Positions 20,117 to 30,399 of a stretch of DNA of 64,000 bases are shown piece by piece. Source of the DNA: Persicaria tinctoria (lineage: Eukaryota > Streptophyta > Magnoliopsida > Caryophyllales > Polygonaceae); the NCBI GenBank assembly GCA_037127255.1, contig JBANSL010000013.1:13598688-13662687 (forward strand), in the 5' to 3' direction. Every line of letters starts with the position of its first letter. The stretch's first letter is position 1. Made by a program: the position numbers and the translations under genes. The notes beneath the pieces were generated by a model, which made no database searches, was not told where the DNA came from, and saw only the letters and a list, made by a program, of their open reading frames with translations.

Positions 20117-20308
20117 ATGGCTATGAAGATGACGAACAGAGGTTACAAAGCTACTCTTGCTATGATAGTTTTGGCAGCGTTGATTCTATGTGGTTCCCAA
20201 GTTGGGTTAGCGGGTAGGTCCTTGCTCACTATGCTCTCAAAGAGATCCCCTCCTACAACCTCGACTCCGTCTCCATCCACCTCCGTCCCCGGCGGTGGGG
20301 CTCCATAG
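20117..20308 (+). CDS. Small secreted proline/serine-rich peptide, 63 aa
   Basis: From ATG 20117 the predicted protein has a basic N-terminus (MAMKMTNRGYK), a hydrophobic core (LAMIVLAALILC) and a likely signal-peptidase site near VGLAG, so it should enter the secretory pathway. The mature part is short, with a dibasic-like LSKR followed by a Pro/Ser/Thr-rich tail ending SVPGGGAP. This layout (signal peptide, short variable part, proline-rich C-terminus) is that of plant peptide-hormone or phytocytokine precursors. I cannot match it to CLE, CEP, IDA, PIP or PSK signatures. A TATA box upstream and an AATAAG near 20361 downstream are consistent with a real transcript. An in-frame upstream ATG at 20003 lies before the TATA box and was not used. 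It could also be a random ORF. Confidence 0.5.
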   Translation: MAMKMTNRGYKATLAMIVLAALILCGSQVGLAGRSLLTMLSKRSPPTTSTPSPSTSVPGGGAP

Positions 20309-20573
20309 AAGGGCTTGTTGTGTATTATGTTTTGGGCCTTGTGTTTGTAAGCCTCGTTTATAAATAAGGCTGAAAGTGTATTTGCACAAAGTGATTTGAG
20401 TAATTGAAATTTCAGATTCTCCTTCTTCTTCTTGTTCAAGATACCTTTTCTTGATTGCTCAACCAAAACATCAAACCCTCAGTTTAACTACGATCTCGAT
20501 CGGTTCTTTCGCTTCCGCACTATACTTCTCTAGCTCTTTCTCGATCTGGTTGATCCGCGTCGATTTCTCGAAC

Positions 20574-20622
20574 ATGCAGATCGACGCGGGGGAGACTCCA
20601 TTCTTTGATCTCGATCAAATTG
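20574..20622 (+). other. Candidate first coding exon, copy 1
   Basis: ATG 20574 starts 49 nt encoding MQIDAGETPFFDLDQIG, followed by a GT donor (GGTATGG). No downstream exon can be joined with confidence, and I do not recognise the peptide. The exact duplicate at 20871 supports a transcribed origin but also explains how an orphan exon could exist. Confidence 0.4.
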
Positions 20623-20870
20623 GTATGGCTAAAACCCTAATCTTTGTTCTGTTTGACTTCTCTTATCGAATTTGGGGAATTGGTCCAAAGCGCTAACTTA
20701 GGTTTGATTCTGGTGTGTGGTGTTGATTTGATTAATATCGTCCCTTTCCATCTTCTAATGCCGATTCGTATATGTCAATTAACCTCTGGGGTTGATTGTA
20801 TCATGGTTGTGTAGGGTTGAATGTATCATGGCTTTCAAAGCTGTAGACGATCCGCGTCGATCTCTCAAAC

Positions 20871-20919
20871 ATGCAGATCGACGCTGGGGAGACTCCATTC
20901 TTTGATCTCGATCAAATTG
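20871..20919 (+). other. Candidate first coding exon, copy 2
   Basis: It encodes the same MQIDAGETPFFDLDQIG with only silent change (GCG to GCT), followed by GGTATAT. Conservation of the protein between the copies is weak evidence for coding origin, since the whole block is duplicated. Confidence 0.4.
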
Positions 20920-21100
20920 GTATATATGGCTAAAACCCTAATTTTTGTTCTAGTTGAATTTGTGGAATTGGTCCTAAGCGCTAACTCAGGTTTGATTCTG
21001 GTGCTGATTTGATTAATATAGTCCCTTTCCATCTTCTAATTCCGATTCGTATATGTCAATTAGCCTCTGGGGGTGAATGTATCATGGTTGTGTAGGAGTC

Positions 21101-21887
21101 GATCACTTTGCATGAATGTTCCATCGTTATGATCATCATCATCATCATACTGTGTTATGAATTGGGTTTGTAGGCTTTGTTCGAGTTGTTACCCTTAATT
21201 TGGGTAATTCATATGGTTACCATATATACTTGAATTTATTTTAGTTCAGGTGATAGGTTGTGTTTACATATATACATCATCTCAAATTGCAATACAAAAT
21301 CTTTATCTTTAAGTATTAAGAGGTATTTAGCTAGAGTAGTTGAGATTTGGGGGCTATGGGTTAGTGTACAAGTTTCTCGATCCCTTGGTTTTTGGTAGGA
21401 TGGGAGGTGCTGAGTCGAGTGAGTGTGGTTTCATACTCCCTTTAGCAAATATTTGTCTTTACACACCTATACATAATACATTTACCACTTACCACTTCAA
21501 GAAGAGGTATTTAGTTGTCTCTGTATTTACTGAAATTGTGGTTCCATTCTCTTTTTTTTTTTTTTGGTGAAATTGTGGTTCCATTCTTGATTGGTGTTTC
21601 AGTGATGAAAATTTCATTATTCTTTGGAATTCCTAACAGTTACATCACATTCACGTACGAGTTATAAATCTCTTAATGTGTAATAAGAAATGTAAAAAAA
21701 CATGATAATGAATTGAATTGCAAGTAAGAAAATAAAGAAATAACTGATTTAAAAATTAGTTAAAAATAACTTTGTTTATGATTTCTTATTTCCAAATATT
21801 ATTGAGTTTGCATCGTCATTTAATTTGTGTTGGACTTATAACGAGAACATGTTGATACCAACACTCCTGTTCAAATTTGATAAACTA
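21101..21887. other. Intergenic or intronic stretch, no gene recognised
   Basis: Holds an ATCATCATC microsatellite near 21130 and AT-rich sequence. It may be the intron following the duplicated exons. No domain-bearing frame was seen. Confidence 0.45.
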
Positions 21888-21888
21888 G

Positions 21889-22070
21889 GGATGGGCATAT
21901 CTGGCTATCCGGCACGAACCAATAAGCGTATTGGATATCCGAAACCGTTTAGGCCAAAAAATCCGAACAGTATAAGAATCATATTAAGCCCGGTTATCCG
22001 ACATAGTAAAGTTATTCATATCCGTGTCAAATAGCCGACTATCCGATACGAACCAAATGCTACAGTAATT
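21889..22070. mobile_element. Remnant of a hAT-like element end
   Basis: TAGGGATGGGCATA followed by repeats of a CTATCCGGCACGAACC/TATCCGATACGAACC unit resembles the subterminal repeats of the TAGGGGTGGGC hAT-like family. No partner end with a matching TSD was found. Confidence 0.4.
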
Positions 22071-22199
22071 TTTTTTCCCTATCTGCTGATCAACAAAATA
22101 ATTCACATGACAACCTGTCTTCAAATTTGATGAGCCACCGACAAATAAAAAGTGAAGCCATAGTCGTCGGCTCGCCGCCACCGCCATGCTCTTCAGGCT

Positions 22200-22720
22200 A
22201 GAGTCGGAGTCACTCTGAGAGTGGGAGAAAGTGAATCTACAGTCGCCGCCATCATCAGGCTCTTCAGGGAGAAAGCCGGAGACTCAGATTCGCTCGGTTT
22301 GCAGAGAGAGCCACAACCATCTTCATTTCCAACTCCCCCTTTCAATTCATTCATTAAGAGAGATCAGATTCGGGAGGCCAAGTATGGGCTCCTTAGGGGA
22401 AGGAAGGGGTGGGAAAATAAAGGGGAGGAAAGGGTGTGAAAGGAAGAGGAGGAGTTTCACTTTCCTATCAGATTCCACCGTTTTTGTGGGTTATGAAATC
22501 CCACCAAATTGAGCAGTTACTCAAATTTAAAATCCCTTCATTTCCTTTAAACTGTTCTGCCAAACACATAATTTACTTTCCCTTCAATTCCCTTCCTAAA
22601 AATCCCACCAAATTACATCATCCAAACAGAGGGGAAAACTTCAATCCTTCACCCCAAGTAGCATTCTTCACAAAAACGGAGGGATTTGACTGGGTAATGC
22701 CATGATTTCGCAAAAACCGG
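22200..22720 (+). other. Gene-like but unrecognised block
   Basis: Reading frames open around 22221-22512, with a purine-rich GGGGAGGAAAGGGTGTGAAA segment, then a CCAAACAGAGGGG near 22622. The peptides match nothing I know. It might be a 5' exon fragment or part of a repeat. Confidence 0.25.
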
Positions 22721-23099
22721 CTTAGATTCATGGTTAAGGATGTAATATTGTTAATCCCCAAACCAATTTACGGATTTAGTACATGTTTTTTTGGTGATTT
22801 GTGGTGGTGAGATACTAGGGCTGAATGGAGTTTTTTGGTGAAAAGGGGATCTGGACCTTTAGGCGGCTGTTGTTTTTAGTGTAGGGGTTGGATGGAGTTT
22901 CACTGAAAAGGATATAATATATATATATATATAGGCTAGCCCCTACTGTTTTATTTTTAAAAAAAAAGTAACTTTTGATCCCAAAAAAAAAGGTTACTTG
23001 AAAAGTGAAATAGAATTATAGTGTAGAAGGGAGACAGTGATTCTACACGAATTACATAATATTAATACTATATTGCATTATTTATAGATAAAAAAAAAT
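22721..23099. other. AT-rich stretch with TA and A tracts, no gene
   Basis: A (TA)n tract at 22916-22933 and several A runs are the only structures. Confidence 0.5.
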
Positions 23100-23225
23100 T
23101 TAAACGGTTCGTGTTGGATAATCCAAGATCCGAACACGAACTATTTGCAGCTGCGTTTTCTCAGTTCGAATTATTTTGGTATCGTGTTTTTTCGTGTCGT
23201 GTCGAGTTTTTTTGCACACCCGTGT
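23100..23225. mobile_element. hAT-like element end remnant
   Basis: ACGGTTCGTGTTGGATAATC and a closing TTTGCACACCCGTGTC with CGTGTCGTGTCGAG resemble the reversed end of plant hAT-like families with CGTGTC subterminal repeats. No TSD was identified. Confidence 0.35.
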
Positions 23226-25066
23226 CTGAAACTACTATTCTAATCGCATGGTCTGGTTGATCACATCAAGATGTTGTTTACATTGATAGGAAATTCGACC
23301 CGGGTCGGGCATTTGGTCAGTTTGATTTTGTTGAACTAAGTACTTTAATGCTTTGTTTTTATTTGTGCTATCCCTCTTTCCCTCAACCATAGTGATTATG
23401 ACATGGACTAATTGACTATCAAATATATTGATGATTAGAACATGACAAACCCACTCTGAATCGTATTTTATCCCTCTCTCTTGCTTTTTCCTTTTCATGG
23501 ATTCAAATGAGGTCATTGCAACAATGGATTCAAGAAAGGTTGAGATCCTTCATACCTATACTATGCTTTTCATCCAAAATGAAAATGTGGATTGACAAGT
23601 GGTGTTAAGATTGGCAAATCTTATCCAAAATTTTGCATCGTCAAATGAAAGACCATTTTCTAGCAATATTACATCCTTAACCATGAATCTTATCCAAAAT
23701 GAAAGACCAAAGTTTTTTGGTCTTTCTTTTGCCTTATTTTGTGTGGTTAGTGCTTAATTAATTACCAAATTTGTAGCAGCACTTTGATGTGGAGTCCAAA
23801 ATGAAAGACCATTTTCAAGATGTGGTCAAGTTCTGGTTTCCCACAAAAGTTGCACTTCTAGTGACCAAACTTTACAAGTTTATGAGAGTTGGGGGAAGGT
23901 CTCTAAGGTTCTTTATTGTTCAATCACGTAACGAAAGATATTTCCCTAGGTAATTCAAAAATACCTTTTAATTATTTGGTTTCTAACAAGTATTTACTTT
24001 GTCAACACATTTTTATTTCTTAACCCTTTGTTCAGGTAAATAGCACTCAGTCGCTATCGTTCACTCCACCATTTTGATGTGAATCTAGCTCCAATGGAAG
24101 AATCTATTTCATTTGTTTGCCATATATGAACATGATCTTAAGAGTAACTTATGCCCTAGCGGCTAGATTTCTGTTTTTTCTAGCAAAAATCTTATGAATT
24201 TCCGCTTCAATATATTGTAATAGGAAGATTTCTGCCTATCCTGATTCCTGATTGAGTTGTAGGAAGATTTCTGCATATCACACTTTCTATGCAATTGTAT
24301 TCACATTTGATCGATCGAGTATTCGAGTGTATGTTTCAATATAGATGAATAAAATTTGTGGAACGTACTGTTGCCCTCCAATGCCCAAGTCTTTTAACTC
24401 GTATATTTTGTCATGCCTTGTTATATGTTTGCGTATGCCGACATATTAGAATTTCTACACACTGTTGCGGTATGATGGCGATTGGCGAGTGTTGCTAGAA
24501 TGACATAATTGAACGAGTATAATTAAACGGGGGTTAAAATTGAAAGTGAATAACGAGCACATATATTTGTAAAAAGGACGCTAAAAAATATTGCAACTTT
24601 AACGGACAAATGTACAAATACACTTGGGCTGCTACCCACTTCCAGGAGGACGCTATCCATTTAATTTTTAACTAGTCATATCCCCACGCTATGGTACGTT
24701 TACATTCAAAATAAATGAAATAAGAAAAGCAAAATAATATATAATTAGTAGATACATTATATTATATTATATTGTATATTAGAAGTATATATTATAATTA
24801 AAATGATATTTACAAATCTACAAATATTATTATAAGAACATAAGAATACGAATGATAAGAATATAATAATATTAATTATTATTATTATTATAAGAATAAG
24901 AATTAACGAATAGGAATAACTGTCTCGCTACGTTGTTATGAATGAAGATCATGCATGACAGTGAAAATTATTATTTTATTTATAAAGCAAATTGAATCAA
25001 TAACTTCATTTGGGTTGATGTTGCTACATTGTGAAAGACGATGCAACTAATTGTATGCTCAGCATA
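23226..25066. other. Gene-free AT-rich intergenic stretch
   Basis: No domain-bearing frame was recognised. A CCAAAATGAAAGACCATTTT motif recurs near 23640, 23696 and 23788. At 24672 an ACTAGTCATATCCCCACGC next to a weak hairpin could be a reversed Helitron 3' end. Simple ATT and TATTA repeats occur at 24755-24900. Confidence 0.45.
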
Positions 25067-25376
25067 TGCATAAGAATTTTTTTTCAAAATATTCACTCAA
25101 AAATAAATAAATAATAAAATATTCACACTTTCAAACTATTTACAAAAATATTCATTTTTGTCAGATCGTGTAGAGAAACGCGGTCTGATTCCGCGTTTTA
25201 TTAACAAAAGTAAGAAATTTGAAATTGGGAAAAAATGGAATAAAATTAATGAAAGAAACGCGGTTTCAACCCGCGTTTCTATCACTAAATTTATTATCGG
25301 TTAAATATACATATATTTTTGTTATTTTTAAATAAAAACGCGGTGGCAAACCGCGTGTCTTTATGATTTTTATTTT

Positions 25377-26589
25377 GGGAAATTCCGTTTGGTACCCCCG
25401 AGTTTTTGACAATTTCGGATGGTGTCCCACATTTTTTTTTTGTCCGGATGGTACCCCTTAGTTTTGTCAAAAGTCCGGCCCATGCCAAAAACTCATAGTT
25501 TCTTCTTTTTAATGAATAAAACCACCCATTATTTTTATTTTTTCATAAATATGCCCATTTACTTTTAACATTGAACAAAACTACATATTAATTAACAAAA
25601 TTCAACACAAAAGTGACAAAACCAACTTTATTTTTTAAAATTTTACAAAATCACATATTATTTCCAAAATTTTTTTGCAATATTTGTAAATGTGATTGAT
25701 CAATATTTCCAAAATTTTTATTGCAATATTTCCAAATTTTTTTATTGCAATATTTTTAACACATATTATTTTTCAAAACAATATTTAACTTATATCTCAT
25801 TAACTTTAAACATTTGTAAATGTGATTGATCAATTTAACCAAATGCTTGATTATAATTTTTTTGAAAAAGAAAAGTAAATTTTATTTATTTATTTTTCTT
25901 CTTGTAAAAGAAAAATATAATAAGAGATTAATCATTCTTATTTTATTAGGTTTTATGTATTCCAAACAAAAGAAATGAATAACACCTTCTTTTATTACAC
26001 AAGAAATGATTTTGTGCATTTTTTAAAACATAAAGGGTGGTTTTACACAAAGTATGGTTTTACAAAGTATTTTTTTTATAATGTATAGGTTAACTATTTT
26101 TGTTCACATAATAAGATAGTGGATTTGTGCAAAATTTTGTAAATAATGGGTGATTATGTACATGCAATATTTGACAAATAATGAGATTTATTTTTTATAA
26201 AATATGAAAAATATGTAACGGATCTTTTTTGTAATGTCAAAAATAATAGTTGATTTTCTTCAAAAAAAAATTTGGAAAGAATGGGTATTTTTTGCTACAA
26301 CTTTGGCAATAATGTGTGATCTTATTAATTTTAAAAAATAAAGGTGATTTTGTCAATTTTGTTTTGAATTTAGTTAAATGATAAGTAGTTTTGTTTAATG
26401 TTAAAAGTAAATGGGCATATTTATGAAAAAATAAAAATAATGGGTGGTTTTATTTATTAAAAAGAAGAAACTATGAGTTTTGGCATGAGCCGGACTTTTG
26501 ACAAAACTCAGGGTACCATCCGGACAAAAAAAAAGTGTGGAGCACCATCCAGAATTGTCAAAAACTCGGGGGACCAAACGGAATTTCCC
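25377..26589. mobile_element. Fold-back MULE-type MITE, 1213 bp
   Basis: It starts GGGAAATTCCGTTTGGTACC and ends with the inverted counterpart GGTCC...CGGAATTTCCC, and the two arms are complementary almost to the centre, so the whole element is a giant imperfect hairpin. Flanks TTTTATTTT (25368-25376) and ATTTATTTT (26590-26598) agree at eight of nine positions, fitting a 9-bp Mutator-like TSD. The motif GTCCGGATGGTACCCC recurs inside each arm. It is non-coding. Confidence 0.75.
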
Positions 26590-26599
26590 ATTTATTTTT

Positions 26600-27130
26600 T
26601 TGCAACTGGGAGCTTGGAACTTGAAAGAGGGGAGCCTGTTCATCATCTTCTTCGCTCAATTCGTCGACCAATCTGCAAGTGCAACAACAATTGAAGGATT
26701 CCGACCTTCTCCATCGGAGAGACGGATGCAGTGGAGGAGACAGAGATGTCTCTCTCGCCGGAGGAATCGGAGTCGGGAATGGGAGGCGTACGTCGCTCTT
26801 GCCGGAGGAATTGGAGTCGGGAGTGGGGGCTCGAATCGAAGTCGGGAGTTGCTTAATCGAAGACAGATCCGGCACAGTCGCAGAGATTCGGGACAATCGG
26901 AGGAGGAGGGAGGAGAGAGGTGTGGGTTCGGATTCCGGCCGGCCAGACCCGTCGGAAAGACGGATGCAGACGGGGGAGACAGATCCGCCGCCGCCGCTGC
27001 CCTCCTGCTGCTTCGTGGTCTGCACCGCCGCCTCCGACGTCGGCTCCGTTTGCCTCCAACAGGCTCAGCGCTCGACCTTGCTCCAAGCCTCCAACCTCTT
27101 CTATTCCTCTCCGTTCAACCTGCAAAACCT
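26600..27130. other. GC-rich passenger between the TIRs, possible captured gene fragment
   Basis: About 530 bp with far higher GC than the surrounding DNA, open in several frames on both strands. On the plus strand CGGAGGAATCGGAGTCGGGA recurs in modified form near 26759, 26799 and 26824. No known domain is readable and splice sites are unclear. Position inside inverted terminal arms is what one expects of host sequence captured by a MULE. Confidence 0.4.
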
Positions 27131-27536
27131 AAAAAAAAAGGAGACCCGCGGTATGAGACCGCGTCTCTTCTTATAATAATAATGAGTAAGTAAATTTTAT
27201 TTACCCGAAAAATTATTCAAAAATTAATTTTATTCCATTTTTTCCCAATTTTAAATTTATTACTTTTGTTAATAAAACGCGGAATCAGGCCGCGTTTCTC
27301 TGCACGATCTGACAAAAATGAATATTTTTGTAAATAGTTTGAAAGTGTGAATATTTTATTAATTATTTATTTTTTCCTGAATATTTTGAAAAAAAAATTC
27401 TATGCATAAAGCATCTACTGTCTCAAGAGAACGTAGGCTCCAAATTCAGGATTTTTGATTCGTTCGTTTACTTGAAATTTGAAGTGAGTGATTATTTATA
27501 TATTCTTGTCAAAACTCTCTTTTGATCTATTTATTA

Positions 27537-27610
27537 CTCCCTCCGTTCGGCAAAACTTGTCGTAGAAGGGAAACTATCAGGTGTTCTACAAATCCATTCC
27601 TTAGGCATAT
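27537..27610. mobile_element. Stowaway-like MITE end remnant
   Basis: CTCCCTCCGTTCGGCAAAAC after TA is the same terminus as the MITE at 54247-54489. The other end is missing. Confidence 0.6.
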
Positions 27611-27677
27611 ATGGACATATCTTGGATTCTCTCCTGCTACTAGGTAAAGATGCTTAAAATTCCAAAAATTATGTAAA

Positions 27678-27962
27678 GTGGATCCTAGAAGGGAAATTAT
27701 TAGTTTCCACCAGCAGAAGAGCCTTCTGACGCTTACAATGGATGAACACAATCACAATGTGGGGCAAGTTGTGAAGATTGAACACAGTATCCCCGTGCAG
27801 AATCCATATGCAAGGTTAAATGTGCTTTACTCCCATGGAAACGCAGCTGAGTTTGGCCAGCTGTATGATCTCTTTGCTCAGCTCAAGATCAATCTCAGGA
27901 TCAATGAGTTTGGCAAGTTTTATGGCTTTGTTTGTCTAAGCTCCTCAAGAGTTGTATTTTAA
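27678..27962 (+). pseudogene. Fragment of an ABHD17-like alpha/beta hydrolase gene
   Basis: The frame reads NPYARLNVLYSHGNAAEFGQ followed by LYDLFAQLKINLRIN, closely matching the conserved segment of plant alpha/beta hydrolase domain-containing protein 17 types (YARLTLLYSHGNAADLGQ). This segment holds the oxyanion-side HG motif but not the GxSxG nucleophile elbow, which would lie further on. After NLRIN the family has a glycine/tyrosine-rich continuation, but here the frame runs into unrelated residues and stops. One exon-sized piece thus survives. Functionally it is dead. Origin by duplication or capture cannot be told apart. Confidence 0.7.
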
Positions 27963-28369
27963 ACTTCCAGTCTATTCATCATGTTAATCAATGACTTTTC
28001 TCTGTAGTTGATAACATTTTGTTGGGTTTTCAATAGTCTTCATGTTTATAATAGATTTAAACTTTAAATGTATGGAAGATAATTTCTGTTATCTCTGAGT
28101 TGCATCTTAACAGCAAGCTATTCATCAGTATGTTGCGCAAATCTTATGTAGTTCAACTTCAATCAAGCACTGTTTTCTTTGAGAAAGGTTTTTTAATTTT
28201 TGCATGCCTGCATTTTGGCTGGCAGCTGACTCTGAGAAAGATCATGGACAAAGCAAATCAGTCAACCAAGTCTTGGATGGATATAAAGAGCAATGATCAA
28301 ATTAATGGCTTGGAAAAATCATCAAATCGAAATAATTATTTAACCATAAATATATTATAAAATAAATAA
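27963..28369. other. AT-rich stretch, no gene recognised
   Basis: Short open frames (for example 28100-28360) match nothing I know. This may be intron remaining from the hydrolase gene. Confidence 0.4.
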
Positions 28370-28525
28370 CATGACGGAATATAGCATCCAAAGGGGGAAT
28401 GATGTCCAAAAGAAACAATAACCAAAGGAAGATAATGGGATATACCACTAAGACTTATAGTGAACCTATCTATGAAAATGATCCAAGAGTTGATGATCTC
28501 AATGAGTCTCTCACGGATCCATTAA

Positions 28526-29575
28526 TTGTGTGAAGATGAAATAGGTATGAGAATGGAAGTAATACACCTCAGACATTTGTATGGAGATAATATAAGAGTA
28601 GAAGAAAGCCTTAAAAATGCCAGCAAAGAAACGTTAAAGAAAAATTATAGGATTACCAATCCCAATAGCATTTATATCCCGATAAGTATTTGTTTAGAAG
28701 GGTTCAATAAATATGAGTTATGTGCCTTTGTAGACAGCGGATGTTCAGTATGCTTTGGTAAGAAAGCATTATTTCCTGAGTTTATTTCGCAGAAAGCCCG
28801 TAAACCAATTCAAGTCGGAATAGCTGATGATAGTATCATGGTTCATTCAGAATTGGCTTCTGATGTACCTATCATGATAGGAGGAGTCCAATGTGGAATT
28901 CCTACACTGTGGGCTACTAGTCAGCCATCTCATGATATGTTAATTGGAAATAACTTCCAAAGACTCCATGTTCCGGTCACACAGCACCTAGATATGATGG
29001 TCTTCAACATTCATGGAGAAGACGCTTGGGTGAAAAAGATTAAACAAGCCTATACACATCAAGCAATAGAATTTATGCGCACTAAGCGTGGTGAGGAACA
29101 TATTCTTCCTACACAAAGAGAATTTGCACTCTCTATATGTGAGATAACATTAAAAGATAAAATCCTTAAACAACAAGAAAAAATGTGCAAGGAGTTATAT
29201 TATAAAAATCCTTTAAAATTTTGGGAAAAAGATAAATCATTTGCTACCATAGAGTTAATAGATCCAAAAGCTGTCATTATAGTAAAACAAATGGTTTACA
29301 CTTACAAGGATCAACAAGAATTTAAGGAACAGATTGATGAGCTCTTAAAGAAAGGTTTAATTCGAGAAAGTAAAAGCCCTCATTCTAGCCCTGCCTTTAT
29401 TGTCAGGAATCATGCTGAAGAAAAAAGAGGAAAAGCTAGAATGGTTATCAACTATAAAAAGCTTAATGATAATATTGTTTTTGATGGATATTATATCCCT
29501 AATAAGACAATTTTATTTAATAGAATACAGGGAGCCACTTGGTTCTCTAAAATGGATTGCAAGAGTAGTTATTGA
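28526..29575 (+). pseudogene. Pararetroviral protease and N-terminal reverse transcriptase, broken
   Basis: About 349 codons are open here. An aspartic protease active site is visible as FVDSGCSVCFG near residue 68, followed by a protease-like fold ending near residue 150. From about residue 255 a reverse transcriptase begins: IDELLKKGLIRESKSPHSSP and KARMVINYKKLN are typical of caulimovirids, and KMDCKSSY marks motif A with its aspartate. The frame ends at a TGA at 29573 immediately after motif A. Upstream, viral-looking frame fragments at 28400-28530 are in another phase, so a frameshift also exists near 28530. No functional protein is expected. Confidence 0.85.
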
Positions 29576-30387
29576 CAGGTAAGAATGGATGAAGAAAGCA
29601 TTCCACTTACTGCATTTAGTGCCCCACAAGGACACTATGAATGGGTAGTCATGCCCCCGGTTTGAAAAATGCACCACAAATATTTCAGAGAAGAATGGAT
29701 AATGTTTTCAAAGAATTTAAACATTGTTGTCTTGTTTACATTGATGATATCTTAATCTTCTCTAAAAACATAGAACAACATAAGTATGACTTGAAAGCTA
29801 TAACCCAAAAATGTATTGACCATGGAATCATTTTAGGACAGAAGAAATGCATTTATGCTGAACCTGAAATTGAGTTCCTAGGATTAAAGATTAAAGCAGG
29901 TCAAATTGTTTTTCAAGAACATATCTTGGAAAAGGTAGAAAATTTTCCTGATGAAATTAAGGATATGAAGCAACTAAAAAGATTTCTAGGTTGTCTTACT
30001 TATGCTTATGATTTTATTAAAGATCTAGCCAAGTTAAGAAAACTTCTACAGGTTAAATTAAATAAAGATCAAGTTTGGAGTTGGACTCACTTAGATACTA
30101 AAATAGTTCAAGAGCTGAAAAGAAGATGTGAAAAAATTCCAATATTGACTTTACCTAATGAAGATGATGAGTTAGTTCTTGAAACAGATGCTAGTGATTA
30201 TTATTAGGGAGCTGTTTTGAAACTAAAGAAAGATAATAAGCTTTGCAGGTATAGCAGTGGCAGCTTCAACAAATCCGAATATAATTACATTGTCATGGAA
30301 AAGGAGATTCTTGCAATTTATCGTGGAATCCAGAAGTTTATAATCTTCTTAGCTCCTAAACCTTTTACAGTCAGAACAGATTGTAAG
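29576..30387 (+). pseudogene. Pararetroviral reverse transcriptase core and RNase H start, broken
   Basis: Following the TGA the viral frame continues to about 29660, where a one-base shift occurs near the run of C residues; it is then open from 29641 to 30207. Recognisable are APQIFQRRMD, the catalytic YIDD of motif C near 29741, and EFLGLKI. An in-frame TAG at 30205 follows TDASDYY, the start of RNase H with its first aspartate. RNase H continues to the CACTA insertion point after RTDCK. In all, one shift and two stops are seen in about 2 kb. Confidence 0.85.
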
Positions 30388-30399
30388 CACTACCAGAAA

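Larger units (their letters stand above)
20537..21100 (+). repeat. Tandem duplication of a gene 5' end, period 297 bp
   Basis: The segment 20537-20816 is repeated at about 20842-21100 with scattered differences. Each copy contains a short candidate first exon opening ATGCAGATCGACGC, followed by intron-like sequence including CTTTCCATCTTCTAAT and GATTCGTATATGTCAATTA. The duplication affects exon 1 and the start of intron 1 of an unknown gene. Confidence 0.88.
25067..27405. mobile_element. Long inverted-repeat element with ACGCGG palindromes and a passenger
   Basis: Arms of about 180 bp in opposite orientation begin TATGCATAAGAATTTTTTTT at 25067 and end with the complement at about 27405. Both contain 20-bp palindromes of the form ACGCGG-N7-CCGCGT: three in the left arm (near 25170, 25258, 25337) and two in the right (near 27143, 27277), spaced about 85 or 130 bp. 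Between the arms lie a nested fold-back MITE (25377-26589) and a GC-rich segment (26600-27130). I see no clean TSD. Long TIRs with a GC-rich passenger suggest a Pack-MULE-like element, but that is inference. Confidence 0.6.
28370..30387 (+). mobile_element. Endogenous pararetrovirus (Florendovirus-like), 5' portion
   Basis: This stretch encodes protease and reverse transcriptase of a Caulimoviridae-type virus integrated in the genome. There are no LTRs, which separates it from the retrotransposons. The reading frame is broken by several stops and frameshifts, and the movement- and coat-protein region upstream is absent. A CACTA transposon interrupts the RNase H domain at 30387; the rest of the viral sequence resumes at 39432. 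The two-ORF arrangement seen downstream fits the described Florendovirus layout. It is an old, non-functional copy. Confidence 0.8.

Noticed and set aside
26558..27193. Protein-coding gene inside the 25-27 kb element
   Set aside because: Open frames on both strands overlap in GC-rich sequence, and none shows a known domain or a consistent start.
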